Source: Bacteroidales bacterium
GTDB lineage: Bacteria > Bacteroidota > Bacteroidia > Bacteroidales > P3
Assembly (NCBI GenBank): GCA_017451385.1
Contig: JAFSPS010000014.1
Location: forward strand, 20,288-84,287
Direction: 5' to 3'
Length of the DNA stretch: 64,000 nucleotides
Shown one piece after another: positions 1 through 8,322 of this stretch. A model generated the notes under the pieces. That model was not told the DNA's origin. It did not search any database and saw nothing but the letters and a program-made list of their open reading frames with translations. Within the stretch, counting starts at the first letter, position 1. Each line of letters starts with the position of its first letter. A program made the translations under genes and the position numbers.

Positions 1-112
1 CGTCAGAGTAAAGGCAACATCGAATGGCAAACACCATTGCCATCTGCCATCATGCGGCAAAAAAAACTCATACACCACCACGCTACTTCATACAATTAAG
101 CAGTGCTAATCA

Positions 113-142
113 TTGGTAATCCAACTCTTTTTCTTATCTTTG
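113..142 (+). promoter_or_regulatory. Promoter of the LytTR gene
   Basis: TATCTTTG at 135-142 fits the Bacteroides -7 box TAnnTTTG. A TTGG at 113-116, 18 bases upstream, is a weak match to the -33 TTTG box. It lies about 100 bases ahead of the first gene, giving a leader of roughly 95 bases. The assignment rests on the known consensus only. Confidence 0.45.
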
Positions 143-245
143 CAGACATCTTGCAACAAGCAGAACGACAACAGATATTTGCTGACAAGAGTATTATACA
201 TATAGTTATGCCCAACAGACAGAAACGACACACACAACACCCCCA

Positions 246-611
246 ATGAAAGAATATCTGGTAATATCCACACAGACTGACCTGCTGCGGCTGACGGGAG
301 AAAACATCATGTACGTCAGTGCCGACGGCAACTACTCTACCTTCATGCAGCGCAATGGGGAGTCGAAGACCATCGTGAAACAGTTGGGCGAGATAGAGAC
401 ATCCATACGCCACCAGATGCGAGAGACGGGAGCGAACTTCATACGAATAGGCAGAAGCCTGATTATCAACAAAGACTTTATCCAATACATCAACATACCA
501 CGCCAACAGCTGGTGCTGTCCGACGGCAACATCGCACAACATTCGCTCTCCGCGTCAAAGGTGGCACTGAGCCAACTGAAAGACATTCTCGACAACGAAC
601 TGAACAGATAA
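246..611 (+). CDS. LytTR-type DNA-binding protein (stand-alone)
   Basis: A 121-residue protein that is essentially one LytTR domain, the beta-rich DNA-binding fold of AgrA/LytR-type regulators. Visible hallmarks are the ADGNYSTF strand near residues 26-33, the FIRIGRSLIIN segment near 65-75 and the QLVLSDG strand near 88-94. There is no receiver domain and no membrane segment, unlike classic LytTR response regulators. Stand-alone LytTR proteins are common in Bacteroidales. The next gene starts 47 bases downstream on the same strand, so the two are probably co-transcribed and this protein may control its own operon. The family call is firm; the target genes are unknown. Confidence 0.85.
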   Translation: MKEYLVISTQTDLLRLTGENIMYVSADGNYSTFMQRNGESKTIVKQLGEIETSIRHQMRETGANFIRIGRSLIINKDFIQYINIPRQQLVLSDGNIAQHSLSASKVALSQLKDILDNELNR

Positions 612-658
612 CCCTCACACTTCCGACCATCTGCAACACAAGAACAAACCGACACAAT

Positions 659-1561
659 ATGTCACACGATAAAGAAAACAAAATCAAGGACATCAGCGAC
701 GACGAAGTACGCATCATCGGCACCACCACAGCAAGTGGTAACGATGGCAACGACAAGCGTCGCAAGTGGTATATCATCGGAGCCCTCTGCGCCGCTCTCG
801 TGATTGTGCTGCTCGTCCTCATCCTCACACATCATGACAATACCACCGACACCGCAAACAGTATGCCACTGACCACCGATGGCACCGCCACCGAAGACAG
901 CTCCGTGAACGATGTGTGGTATGCCAATAGCGACAATAGCGGCAGAGCGCATGTGACGCGGCGCGACACCGTGGTGGCGGGCATGCACCTCTCACTGATG
1001 ACCCCCTACAACGCCACACCCGAACTCTCCGTAGGCGAACTCAACAGCAACGACAAAAGCATCATCCTTGCCTTGCAGGCTGCCGACATACGACGCGACA
1101 ACGGCGGCATAGTAGGAGCCTTCGTGCTGAAAGGGGAGCCGCTGGCATGGAGCCTCTCAAAAAAAGGCTTCTGCGCCATCATCAACGACCGCATGATAAT
1201 AGGCGTTGCCGACAACTCGCCCTACTTCGAACAGACCGCCGAACAAGGGGGCTACTTCTTCCGCCAGTTCCCTCTGGTGGACAGAGGGCAAGCCTGCGAG
1301 AGCGAACAGACGAAAAAAGCCGCACGACGTGCTCTTTGCAGCATCAACGATGAGGTAGTCATAGTCTTATGCCACGACAAAGTGCTGATGACCGATTTCG
1401 CCAAAGCCTTAGCGCAACTGGGAGCCTACAACGCCATCTACCTCGTAGGCGGCGATGCCCACGGCATCTATCTCGATGACACCGATGGCCAAACACACAA
1501 GATAGGAGAAAAATGGTCGAAAAAAATGAAGAACGTCAACTACCTCATCTTCCGCTCGTAA
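659..1561 (+). CDS. Membrane-anchored phosphodiester-glycosidase-like protein
   Basis: A 300-residue protein with a charged cytoplasmic N-terminus, one membrane segment near residues 38-57 (after KRRKW) and a Thr/Asp/Ser-rich linker. The C-terminal half resembles the NAGPA/phosphodiester glycosidase domain (PF09992): a GGIVGAF segment near 148-154 and the stretch LGAYNAIYLVGG near residues 254-265, which matches the family's LG..nAlyLDGG signature. The domain is expected outside the inner membrane. It follows the LytTR gene by 47 bases. The domain assignment is by motif memory; the usual D in the LDGG signature is V here, so activity is uncertain. Confidence 0.6.
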   Translation: MSHDKENKIKDISDDEVRIIGTTTASGNDGNDKRRKWYIIGALCAALVIVLLVLILTHHDNTTDTANSMPLTTDGTATEDSSVNDVWYANSDNSGRAHVTRRDTVVAGMHLSLMTPYNATPELSVGELNSNDKSIILALQAADIRRDNGGIVGAFVLKGEPLAWSLSKKGFCAIINDRMIIGVADNSPYFEQTAEQGGYFFRQFPLVDRGQACESEQTKKAARRALCSINDEVVIVLCHDKVLMTDFAKALAQLGAYNAIYLVGGDAHGIYLDDTDGQTHKIGEKWSKKMKNVNYLIFRS

Positions 1562-1838
1562 CCCACCCCAAACAACACTGACTGATAAGAAAACTAAACG
1601 CTCAAACAGCGTTATAGCCAGATAACTAAAAAACAAATGTACAAATCCAAATCAGTGGTATGTACGTTTGTTTTCATTCTATTATTGAGAATCTGCATCC
1701 CAACCCAAATCATAGGAATGAGAAGCAGGCAACATGTTAACTATCAAAACGGAACCTCCATACCATAAGTTAGAAAAACATCGCAGAAAAAAAACCAAAA
1801 AAATCCTAAAAAAATCCATTAGAATAAAAAAAAATATA

Positions 1839-1846
1839 TATCTTTG
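1839..1846 (+). promoter_or_regulatory. -7 promoter box before the structured RNA
   Basis: TATCTTTG matches the TAnnTTTG consensus. I see no convincing TTTG at -33. Transcription would start near 1853, which places the long hairpin at 1907-2035 inside the transcript and could also serve the five-gene cluster that begins at 2109. Confidence 0.45.
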
Positions 1847-1854
1847 AAAAAGTT

Positions 1855-2040
1855 TAAGGCGAGTCAACTTAAACGCAAACGACTGAACAACGAAGCGTTA
1901 TGCTTGTTCTTGTTAATGGAAACGTGAGAAATTTCTAATAAACAGCAAGACAGTATAATGGTTCACGTGATAGCGTGGGCTGTTCTATACTTTTCTTCTG
2001 TTTTAGGTTTTTTCTCACGACCCCCATTAAAAGAATAGTA
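1855..2040 (+). ncRNA. Structured RNA candidate, long interrupted hairpin (6S-like?)
   Basis: No open frame explains this stretch. It folds into one nested rod: 1907-1919 pairs with 2024-2035 (one bulge), CGTGAGAAA 1923-1931 with TTTCTCACG 2011-2019, 1935-1945 with 1998-2006, AGTATA 1952-1957 with TATACT 1986-1991, and GTTCACG 1961-1967 with CGTGGGC 1974-1980 (G-T pairs allowed). A -7 box at 1839-1846 sets the strand and predicts a transcript of about 180 bases. A long rod of this size is the shape of 6S RNA, but no sequence signature was checked. It could instead be a leader element controlling the genes from 2109. Confidence 0.45.
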
Positions 2041-2043
2041 TAT

Positions 2044-2084
2044 CAGTACCACGCTTGTGTTATAATTTGATTTCTTGGGTACTG
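2044..2084 (+). promoter_or_regulatory. Stem-loop in the leader of the five-gene cluster
   Basis: CAGTACC at 2044-2050 and GGTACTG at 2078-2084 are perfect complements with a 27-base AT-rich loop, ending 24 bases before the ATG at 2109. There is no T-run after it, so it is not a simple terminator. It may be a leader structure or a protein-binding site. Confidence 0.3.
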
Positions 2085-2108
2085 GGGAATCAGCAAAAAA
2101 CAACACAA

Positions 2109-3266
2109 ATGAAAAAAACAATTACTATCATTGCATTATGGGCAGCTTATGCTGTATTTGCTTTCTTTAGTGCATACTTTACTGCCACATCACTATCGCT
2201 CAATCTACTACAAGGCACCAATCTATGGATTATATTCATAATGGTATTCATCATTGCTCTATTAGCCGGATGGTGTCTTACAGAGTTTATAAAACAAATC
2301 TCAAATCACATAGACCCCAAAAAGAGCATAACCATCCTCACCTTTATTGGTTTCATACTCTTCTGGGGGGTCAGTTTCATGACAAACGTGCATTACTTCT
2401 TCGTACAAAAACACGGATACACCGTATTGAACAAAGAATTGTCTAACTGCAAAAATTATCTGACCGAAAACACAGACAATGCAAACAAACGGATAGAGAA
2501 CGATCGGAGCAATGCTATTAATGGCGTAAGAGCTGACATTCAGACAACATTTGACGAGTTTACTCGTGAATTGAATAACGCAATGGAATCCCGAATAGGC
2601 TTTGGGGACCATTGCATCATCCTATTGCAGCAACTGGAATCACGACTAAACAGCGACACAGCCTTATATCACGATAAGTCCAGATACCTTATCTATGATG
2701 AGTCAAGAGACAGAGGCTATTACGGACGTAAAGAGAGAAAAGATTTACAAATCATCTACAGTGACTACCGTCAGCGTATAGAGAATGCACTTCAGAGGAA
2801 GACTTCAGCCATTAACGCCTACTATGATTTAATGATTGTAAAGAATGACGTATGGAAAGAAATACTCCGTTCGGCTGACAGTCTGGCGACCTATGACCTT
2901 CCAGAAGTTCGTGAAGATGGTTCTGTCGAAGCATACTTCGCATACAATTCAAAACAAAATGCTTTAGTCGTTGACAAAATGCCAAGTGAATACGACACCA
3001 CATGCATCATATACAAAGTTCAAAACGCCAATACAGGGGAAGACAAAGCATCTATCTCAAAAAAAATAGCAGGCTACAAGATATATCCCTCCAAACATAT
3101 GTTTGACACATTCACCGTTTGGAACGACATCATGCATGGCTACCTGCCTGAATACATGAGGATATGGCAATGGATACTCATATCACTGCTTGTTGATGTC
3201 GTAGCATTCCTTCTGTTTTATTTAGCAAACAAACAATCATCCAGTTCATCATCAATAATCTATTAA
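2109..3266 (+). CDS. Four-TM protein with large extracytoplasmic loop, unknown function
   Basis: I do not recognise a family. The ATG at 2109 gives 385 residues with N-terminus MKKTITII; an upstream non-ATG start would add an unlikely 18-residue tail. Three membrane segments lie near residues 5-27, 38-60 and 72-92. A largely charged, helical stretch of about 260 residues with coiled-coil character follows, then a fourth segment near 355-378 and a serine-rich tail. With the N-terminus inside, the big loop would be periplasmic and both ends cytoplasmic. It is the first gene of a five-gene same-strand cluster, 11 bases ahead of the GTPase-like gene. The cluster is visibly AT-richer than its flanks. 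Confidence 0.75.
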   Translation: MKKTITIIALWAAYAVFAFFSAYFTATSLSLNLLQGTNLWIIFIMVFIIALLAGWCLTEFIKQISNHIDPKKSITILTFIGFILFWGVSFMTNVHYFFVQKHGYTVLNKELSNCKNYLTENTDNANKRIENDRSNAINGVRADIQTTFDEFTRELNNAMESRIGFGDHCIILLQQLESRLNSDTALYHDKSRYLIYDESRDRGYYGRKERKDLQIIYSDYRQRIENALQRKTSAINAYYDLMIVKNDVWKEILRSADSLATYDLPEVREDGSVEAYFAYNSKQNALVVDKMPSEYDTTCIIYKVQNANTGEDKASISKKIAGYKIYPSKHMFDTFTVWNDIMHGYLPEYMRIWQWILISLLVDVVAFLLFYLANKQSSSSSSIIY

Positions 3267-3277
3267 AAAACAAAAAA

Positions 3278-4090
3278 ATGGCATATCAGATTTCTGACAA
3301 AACAGCTCCCATTATTATTTTTGTAGGACCCTCACAAGCGGGAAAAAGCATGGTTCTTGTTCGCATTGCCAAATATCTTTATACAAAAGGGTACTCCGTT
3401 CAGGCATGCAGAAATTACATTGATACCAACGACTACCAACAGGCATGTGATGAATTCGATGCTGCATTGACCTCAAATCAAGCCCTGCCTGGCACTGTTA
3501 CCGACCTACTCGTACAAATACGCAAAACCAATGGCGACATTGTAGCGCAAATGTTGGAAGCACCCGGTGAACACTTTTTTAATCCAGCAAATCCACAACA
3601 AGCCGTTCCAGGTTATCTACAACATATCTGTGGCGGTGCCGTTCAAAACAAGAAGTGTTTCATACACATTTTGGACTTTGACAGCAATCCCAAATCTCCA
3701 GAACAATCATTGCGTAACAATTCTACAATACGAGATTTGTATGCTAAACGATTAATAAATGTTATTAAACCATTCGCACGCAAGATTGACCGCCACATCC
3801 TTCTATATAACAAGATTGACCTTACTCCGTATGGGACAACTCACGAATGTAAGAACTTCGGAGGTGCATTAAGAGATGCCGAACAAAATTATAGCTACGT
3901 TTTTGCCAACATGAAAAAGAAAATCCTCGGTGGACTCTTTACCGTTGACGACTTCGTATTCCTCCCATTTTCAACGGGAACATACTCAGAAAATTATGAT
4001 GATATGGGAGATATTTTATCTAAAGACTACAACATATCATCGGACATTTATCCAGAAAAACTCTGGAACGAAATAACAAGACGTTTTTAA
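3278..4090 (+). CDS. P-loop GTPase-like protein (TRAFAC-like)
   Basis: A soluble 270-residue NTPase. The P-loop GPSQAGKS sits at residues 17-24. EAPGEHF at 94-100 occupies the place of the switch II/DxxG region, and NKID at 178-181 is the guanine-specificity NKxD motif. The order and spacing of G1, G3-like and G4 fit a TRAFAC-type GTPase, although the G3 Asp is replaced by Glu in EAPG. It resembles the GTPases called double-GTPase or TRAFAC-clade in conflict-system surveys, but only one GTPase domain is present here. It is the only soluble member of the cluster (gaps of 11 and 10 bases on either side), so it is probably its cytoplasmic switch. Confidence 0.75.
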   Translation: MAYQISDKTAPIIIFVGPSQAGKSMVLVRIAKYLYTKGYSVQACRNYIDTNDYQQACDEFDAALTSNQALPGTVTDLLVQIRKTNGDIVAQMLEAPGEHFFNPANPQQAVPGYLQHICGGAVQNKKCFIHILDFDSNPKSPEQSLRNNSTIRDLYAKRLINVIKPFARKIDRHILLYNKIDLTPYGTTHECKNFGGALRDAEQNYSYVFANMKKKILGGLFTVDDFVFLPFSTGTYSENYDDMGDILSKDYNISSDIYPEKLWNEITRRF

Positions 4091-4100
4091 ATAATACATC

Positions 4101-5645
4101 ATGAATATAATTGATTATCTATACCATGGCAAACTTGGCGACACACACGTACTTACAAAGGACTCCGCTAACCTTGCCAAATTAAAGGAGAAAGTAAAGG
4201 AAGAGTTTTTTTCATTATCTACCCAAATTGCACAGAAATCGCCACAGCATCCAGTATTGCAATTTGACATCCGTGGAGGAGCGGAGAAGCGCTATGCCGT
4301 CGCAACATATTTCATCTCAACAAAAGACGTAGGTCTTCGCCCTGGCGGCTACTTCGCCCTATCTTTATTTATTGAGAATGAGATGCCACGTTCTCGTTCT
4401 ACAATGTATGGGATATTTCAGAAATACCACGACGAACTCTTAAAACATAATATTATATCCGAAACTCAGATACGAATATCCTCTTTTGATGAAAAAAAAG
4501 ATTTCTTATTCTCTCTTGCCGATGAATTAGTTAAAGACATCAATAGTCAATGTAAAGACGTTCAAAGTATCTCGTCAATCAGCCCTATTACATCTAACTC
4601 TATCAATAATAGTCAACTGATAAGTTTGGATGATTGCGACTCACAATATCTATTCAACATCCTAAAAAGAGGCGAAAAAGTCTTTGTGTCTCCAAACTTC
4701 CAATCATTACAATTCATTGCCGAAGACTATAAGAAAAAATATGAGAGCGAACATAGCAAACAATTATTGACTCAACAAAAAAATCAAAAAAACGAAGATA
4801 CACCCCATAAGAAACCAAACGCAAAAGACCCTCGTGACAAAGACCAACAAGAGGTAATATCAAATTTAAGAGCAGAGAATAACGAGTTGAAAAGTCAAAT
4901 AGAATCCATAAAGATAGTTCTGGATAAAAAAATCTCTAAAGCACAAGGTGGAATTGGCGCTGTCAAAAAGAATATAGCGGAAGTTCGCGAAGAAGAAAAA
5001 CAAAATGGAAGTGGAAGCATATGGAGCAAATTTATTCTTCTTATACCTTTCTTTAATCTATTGCTACTAATTGTTCTAATTTATTTAATAAGCAGCAATC
5101 TTGAAATTTTAAAAAAAAACACAGAAAACCCTAAAGACACCACAGATCATCCAACTGTTGTAGGAAAGGGAACAACCGATACCGACGGAGACTCATCAAA
5201 TGGGAAAGAGGATTTTATTAACTATGGACCGGATATAACAAATACCGGAAGCGAACCACATCAAAATCTTGCTACTTTAGGCACTACTACATATGAAACA
5301 AAAGACATAATCCTACAAGTTTTTTTGGTAAAAGACTCACTAATCAATATTTCAAAAAATAGCCAAATAGAACTACACCCAAAGGATATACTCGTTTTAC
5401 GTTGTAACAATACTCAAGCTGACTACGATTGGTTTGGCGACATTAATTGTTACAAAAATAAAGACATGATAAAGAAGATAGCGACAGAACACAACTTTTA
5501 CGATAAAACGAAAAAAACGGATATTATTGCATTTGTAAACGAATCTACTAATAACAACATTAGGATATGGTACTGCCTTGATAAAGAGAAGGACATTCCC
5601 TTTGAACAACAAAAAAATAGAAGGAATTACAAATATAAAAAGTGA
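4101..5645 (+). CDS. Single-TM protein: cytoplasmic domain, coiled coil, periplasmic domain
   Basis: 514 residues with no family I can name. Residues 1-150 form a globular domain with strands such as KRYAVATYF and YFALSLFIENE followed by a helix. Residues about 215-300 are charged and coiled-coil-like. A strongly hydrophobic segment near 312-334 spans the membrane. A Thr/Asp/Gly-rich linker then leads to a C-terminal extracytoplasmic domain of about 130 residues. No signal peptide is present, so the N-terminus should be cytoplasmic. The same architecture recurs in the last gene of the cluster (6164-7450). The stop is 4 bases before the next ATG, indicating tight co-transcription. Confidence 0.75.
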   Translation: MNIIDYLYHGKLGDTHVLTKDSANLAKLKEKVKEEFFSLSTQIAQKSPQHPVLQFDIRGGAEKRYAVATYFISTKDVGLRPGGYFALSLFIENEMPRSRSTMYGIFQKYHDELLKHNIISETQIRISSFDEKKDFLFSLADELVKDINSQCKDVQSISSISPITSNSINNSQLISLDDCDSQYLFNILKRGEKVFVSPNFQSLQFIAEDYKKKYESEHSKQLLTQQKNQKNEDTPHKKPNAKDPRDKDQQEVISNLRAENNELKSQIESIKIVLDKKISKAQGGIGAVKKNIAEVREEEKQNGSGSIWSKFILLIPFFNLLLLIVLIYLISSNLEILKKNTENPKDTTDHPTVVGKGTTDTDGDSSNGKEDFINYGPDITNTGSEPHQNLATLGTTTYETKDIILQVFLVKDSLINISKNSQIELHPKDILVLRCNNTQADYDWFGDINCYKNKDMIKKIATEHNFYDKTKKTDIIAFVNESTNNNIRIWYCLDKEKDIPFEQQKNRRNYKYKK

Positions 5646-5649
5646 AACC

Positions 5650-6162
5650 ATGAAAAAATACTTTATTTTACTATTAGTTGCGTCTATCACATTATGCGGA
5701 TGCAACTCCAAGAAGAAAAAATATGACCCATACAAAAAAAGAGAGAATACAACAGCCATTACAAGAGGTTTTGATATACCTTTTAGCATAAATGGTAATA
5801 CTCGAGTAGTTATGGTAACACTCAACGACGTCCTTGGCATAAATGCACTATTTGACACTGGATGTTCCAATATGCTCATCTCGGAAATGGAGTTTACCAA
5901 GTTACTACTCGAAAACACAATCATAGAAACAGACATAGGAGAGAGACCTGCAACTATAGCAAATGGAGAAACATCCATTTATAAAACCGTAAAACTCAAA
6001 GTTACTTTAACCGATAACAATGGAAAAAAACATGATGCCAATGTTGAAGCTACCGTTGTCCCCAATTTCTATGCTGAATGTCTTGTTGGAAATGGTGTTT
6101 TCTCACAACTATCTTCAAAAATCACACTAAATGACCAAAAGAATGTAATTCACTTTGATTAA
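5650..6162 (+). CDS. Lipoprotein with retropepsin-like aspartic protease motif
   Basis: The ATG at 5650 gives 170 residues beginning MKKYFILLLVASITLCGC, a lipoprotein signal with the lipidated cysteine at residue 18. After a short Lys-rich linker comes a clan AA aspartic protease-like domain: ALFDTGCSNMLIS with the DTG triad at 69-71, and VGNGVF at 147-152 near the usual hydrophobic-hydrophobic-Gly position. One DTG per chain is typical of retroviral-type proteases that act as dimers. It sits between two single-TM proteins that expose C-terminal domains to the same compartment, so those domains are plausible partners or substrates (inference). A start further upstream would overlap the previous gene. 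Confidence 0.75.
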   Translation: MKKYFILLLVASITLCGCNSKKKKYDPYKKRENTTAITRGFDIPFSINGNTRVVMVTLNDVLGINALFDTGCSNMLISEMEFTKLLLENTIIETDIGERPATIANGETSIYKTVKLKVTLTDNNGKKHDANVEATVVPNFYAECLVGNGVFSQLSSKITLNDQKNVIHFD

Positions 6163-6163
6163 G

Positions 6164-7450
6164 ATGACGCCTCTATTCTTCTTTTTTGGAAACTTCGGGA
6201 AAGAACATACTCAGTATCCCAGCGACTACACACAAAACATATTCAAAGAGTTCATATCAGAATCAAACAATAAGGTGCAGATTATCGTTCATCGCAGCGA
6301 TAATCTGCTTTATTATGGGTATGTACGGAAAATTGATAAAACAAACACCTTTGGAATTGGGGTTGCCATCGACAAAGTGTTTACAGATACAAGTCGCCTC
6401 TTTGACTTCTTTGATGACATATACTCCCAGTTCGCCTTGTCAGGCATAATCATTGCCATATCTACGAACGGGAAAACAATAATTAAGACAGATAACATAC
6501 AAGACGAAAAAAATGCAATAGAACAAAGTAAGATAAAATTAGAAAAAGAGATACTTGATATAGATACAGAAGAGCTACCACCATTAAAGCTATCTGTTTC
6601 AAAAGACATTCATATAAAGACAAGTTTAAGTTCTCCTCAGGAAGAAATAATACAACTTCTTAAAACTTATTCTAATATATACATTGGAAAGAAGAACTCT
6701 GATATACGCCGCATTGATGATGTAAAAAATACAATAAAAAAACAGAATGAAAAAATACAATCACTTAGCACAGAACTTGATAAAGAAAAGAAACGAAATA
6801 AAAATTTCAAGACTGTCTTCATTCTGTCTTGCATCATCGTTTTCTGTATTTTTTTCTTAATCAATCTTTTTAACAAACAAAACTACCAAGAACTAAAAAT
6901 AGGAGAACTATACGACACCATCAAGATGCAAGACGAAGAAATTGATTCTCAAATAAGAATCAATAAAACGATTGAGAAAAGTCTTCAAAACATAAAATAT
7001 TACACATATACCGTAGGTCCATCCGTCAATGAACATGACAGTTATGACAACTCTTACATCCTTTGGCTGGAATCTGAATTAGACATAAAACTGCTGTCTT
7101 TCGATGTTAAAGCCGATAAATCAGGCGATATATGTATAGCCTTATTTGATAGCACGGACAATAAAATAGCCACATTCACACAGTATATTTATGGGAAAAC
7201 AACCTGTAAAATAGATTGTAACTGTACTATTCGGCGTGGATTATACTATCTAAAAATAATAAACAATGACAACGACAATATCATAAACCTTCTATATCAT
7301 AGCACATCACAACGTGACTATGAGAATTATAAGATTGGTCCACTAAAAATCAAAGGTACTTGCAGTTACCAAAACAGAAACAATGCAAATCAACGTTTTT
7401 CAAATGGCTATTATCAATATTTCTACAATATTCAATACAAAATACTCTAA
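6164..7450 (+). CDS. Single-TM protein: cytoplasmic domain, coiled coil, periplasmic beta domain
   Basis: I prefer the ATG at 6164, one base after the lipoprotein stop (428 residues), over an in-frame TTG at 6155. The N-terminal 120 residues contain FGIGVAIDKVF followed by RLFDFFDDIYSQF, which matches by pattern the FALSLFIEN...MYGIFQKYH stretch of the protein at 4101-5645. A charged coiled-coil region lies near 185-215, a membrane segment near 216-237, a second heptad-like helix to about 280, and then a strand-rich C-terminal domain of about 150 residues that looks like a beta sandwich. Function unknown; it is probably a paralogous partner of the 514-residue protein. Confidence 0.75.
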   Translation: MTPLFFFFGNFGKEHTQYPSDYTQNIFKEFISESNNKVQIIVHRSDNLLYYGYVRKIDKTNTFGIGVAIDKVFTDTSRLFDFFDDIYSQFALSGIIIAISTNGKTIIKTDNIQDEKNAIEQSKIKLEKEILDIDTEELPPLKLSVSKDIHIKTSLSSPQEEIIQLLKTYSNIYIGKKNSDIRRIDDVKNTIKKQNEKIQSLSTELDKEKKRNKNFKTVFILSCIIVFCIFFLINLFNKQNYQELKIGELYDTIKMQDEEIDSQIRINKTIEKSLQNIKYYTYTVGPSVNEHDSYDNSYILWLESELDIKLLSFDVKADKSGDICIALFDSTDNKIATFTQYIYGKTTCKIDCNCTIRRGLYYLKIINNDNDNIINLLYHSTSQRDYENYKIGPLKIKGTCSYQNRNNANQRFSNGYYQYFYNIQYKIL

Positions 7451-7587
7451 TAGTCGTCCCTGATATTAACAAAAAAATGTATTTTTGCATACCAACAACA
7501 TATATTTTAGTACGTGAAACGCTAACGACAAAGACATACAACATTTTTAACGTCAACATGAGCAATTCCTAACACGGATTGAACGAT

Positions 7588-7606
7588 ATTCAAACAGTGT
7601 TTGAAT
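7588..7606. promoter_or_regulatory. Perfect inverted repeat before the flavodoxin-like gene
   Basis: ATTCAAAC (7588-7595) and GTTTGAAT (7599-7606) are separated by AGT. It lies about 60 bases ahead of the ATG at 7667 and after a possible -7 box TATTTTTG at 7480-7487. It could be an operator for a dimeric regulator or a small leader hairpin. Confidence 0.3.
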
Positions 7607-7666
7607 GGCCTAAATCCTTGAACGAGGACAAGAGAACATAACACATCAACCATTAAGCGTCATATC

Positions 7667-8290
7667 ATGAAAGTACTCCTCATCAACGGCAGCCCACGCC
7701 GCAACGGCAACACCTACACAGCCCTACACGAGATAGCCTCACAACTGGAAACGGACAACATAGAGAGCGAGATAGTGCATATCGGCGTCAAGCCCATACG
7801 CGGCTGCATAGCATGCAACCAGTGCGCAACCCGACAGCTGGGGCATTGCGTGTTTGACGACGACATCTGCAACAGCATTACCGAGAAGCTGCGTGCCAGC
7901 GATGCCTTGGTGGTGGGCTCTCCCGTCTTTTACGGACAGCCCAATGGCACACTGCTGTCACTGCTGCAGCGCATGCTATATTCTGCCAGCGATGCGGCAC
8001 AGAACAAGCCTGCCGCCGCGGTGTGCGTATGCCGTCGTGGTGGCGCCACGGCAGCCTTCCAGACACTGACCATGCCGTTTCAGATGCTCAACATGCCAGT
8101 GATAACATCGCAGTACTGGAACATAGCCTACGGCCGCGCCGAAGGCGAGGCAGCCCTTGACAGCGAAGGCATGCAGACCATGCGCACCCTCGCCGATAAC
8201 ATGGCGTGGCTGCTAAACAAGATTCACGCCAACGGAACGCCCGACTACCCCACTCGTGAACCGTGGCAACCCACCCACTTCATCCGTTAG
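7667..8290 (+). CDS. Flavodoxin-fold NAD(P)H-dependent FMN reductase-like protein
   Basis: 207 residues with the flavin-binding start MKVLLINGSPRRNGNT (GSPRxxGNT phosphate loop) and ALVVGSPVFYGQPNGTL, typical of the NADPH-dependent FMN reductase/iron-sulfur flavoprotein family. The CIACNQCATRQLGHC segment near residues 47-61 resembles the cysteine motif of iron-sulfur flavoproteins, here with four Cys, so a cluster may be bound. It is expected in the cytoplasm, transferring electrons from NAD(P)H through FMN to quinones or other acceptors. It is a single gene, ended by a strong hairpin terminator. Confidence 0.85.
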   Translation: MKVLLINGSPRRNGNTYTALHEIASQLETDNIESEIVHIGVKPIRGCIACNQCATRQLGHCVFDDDICNSITEKLRASDALVVGSPVFYGQPNGTLLSLLQRMLYSASDAAQNKPAAAVCVCRRGGATAAFQTLTMPFQMLNMPVITSQYWNIAYGRAEGEAALDSEGMQTMRTLADNMAWLLNKIHANGTPDYPTREPWQPTHFIR

Positions 8291-8322
8291 ACAGCCTGCG
8301 AGCATATTGCACAGCATACAAC

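Noticed and set aside
5397-5978. 193-codon minus-strand frame opposite the lipoprotein
   Set aside because: The plus-strand frame has a lipobox and protease motif and fits the operon spacing; the antisense frame is an AT-rich artefact.
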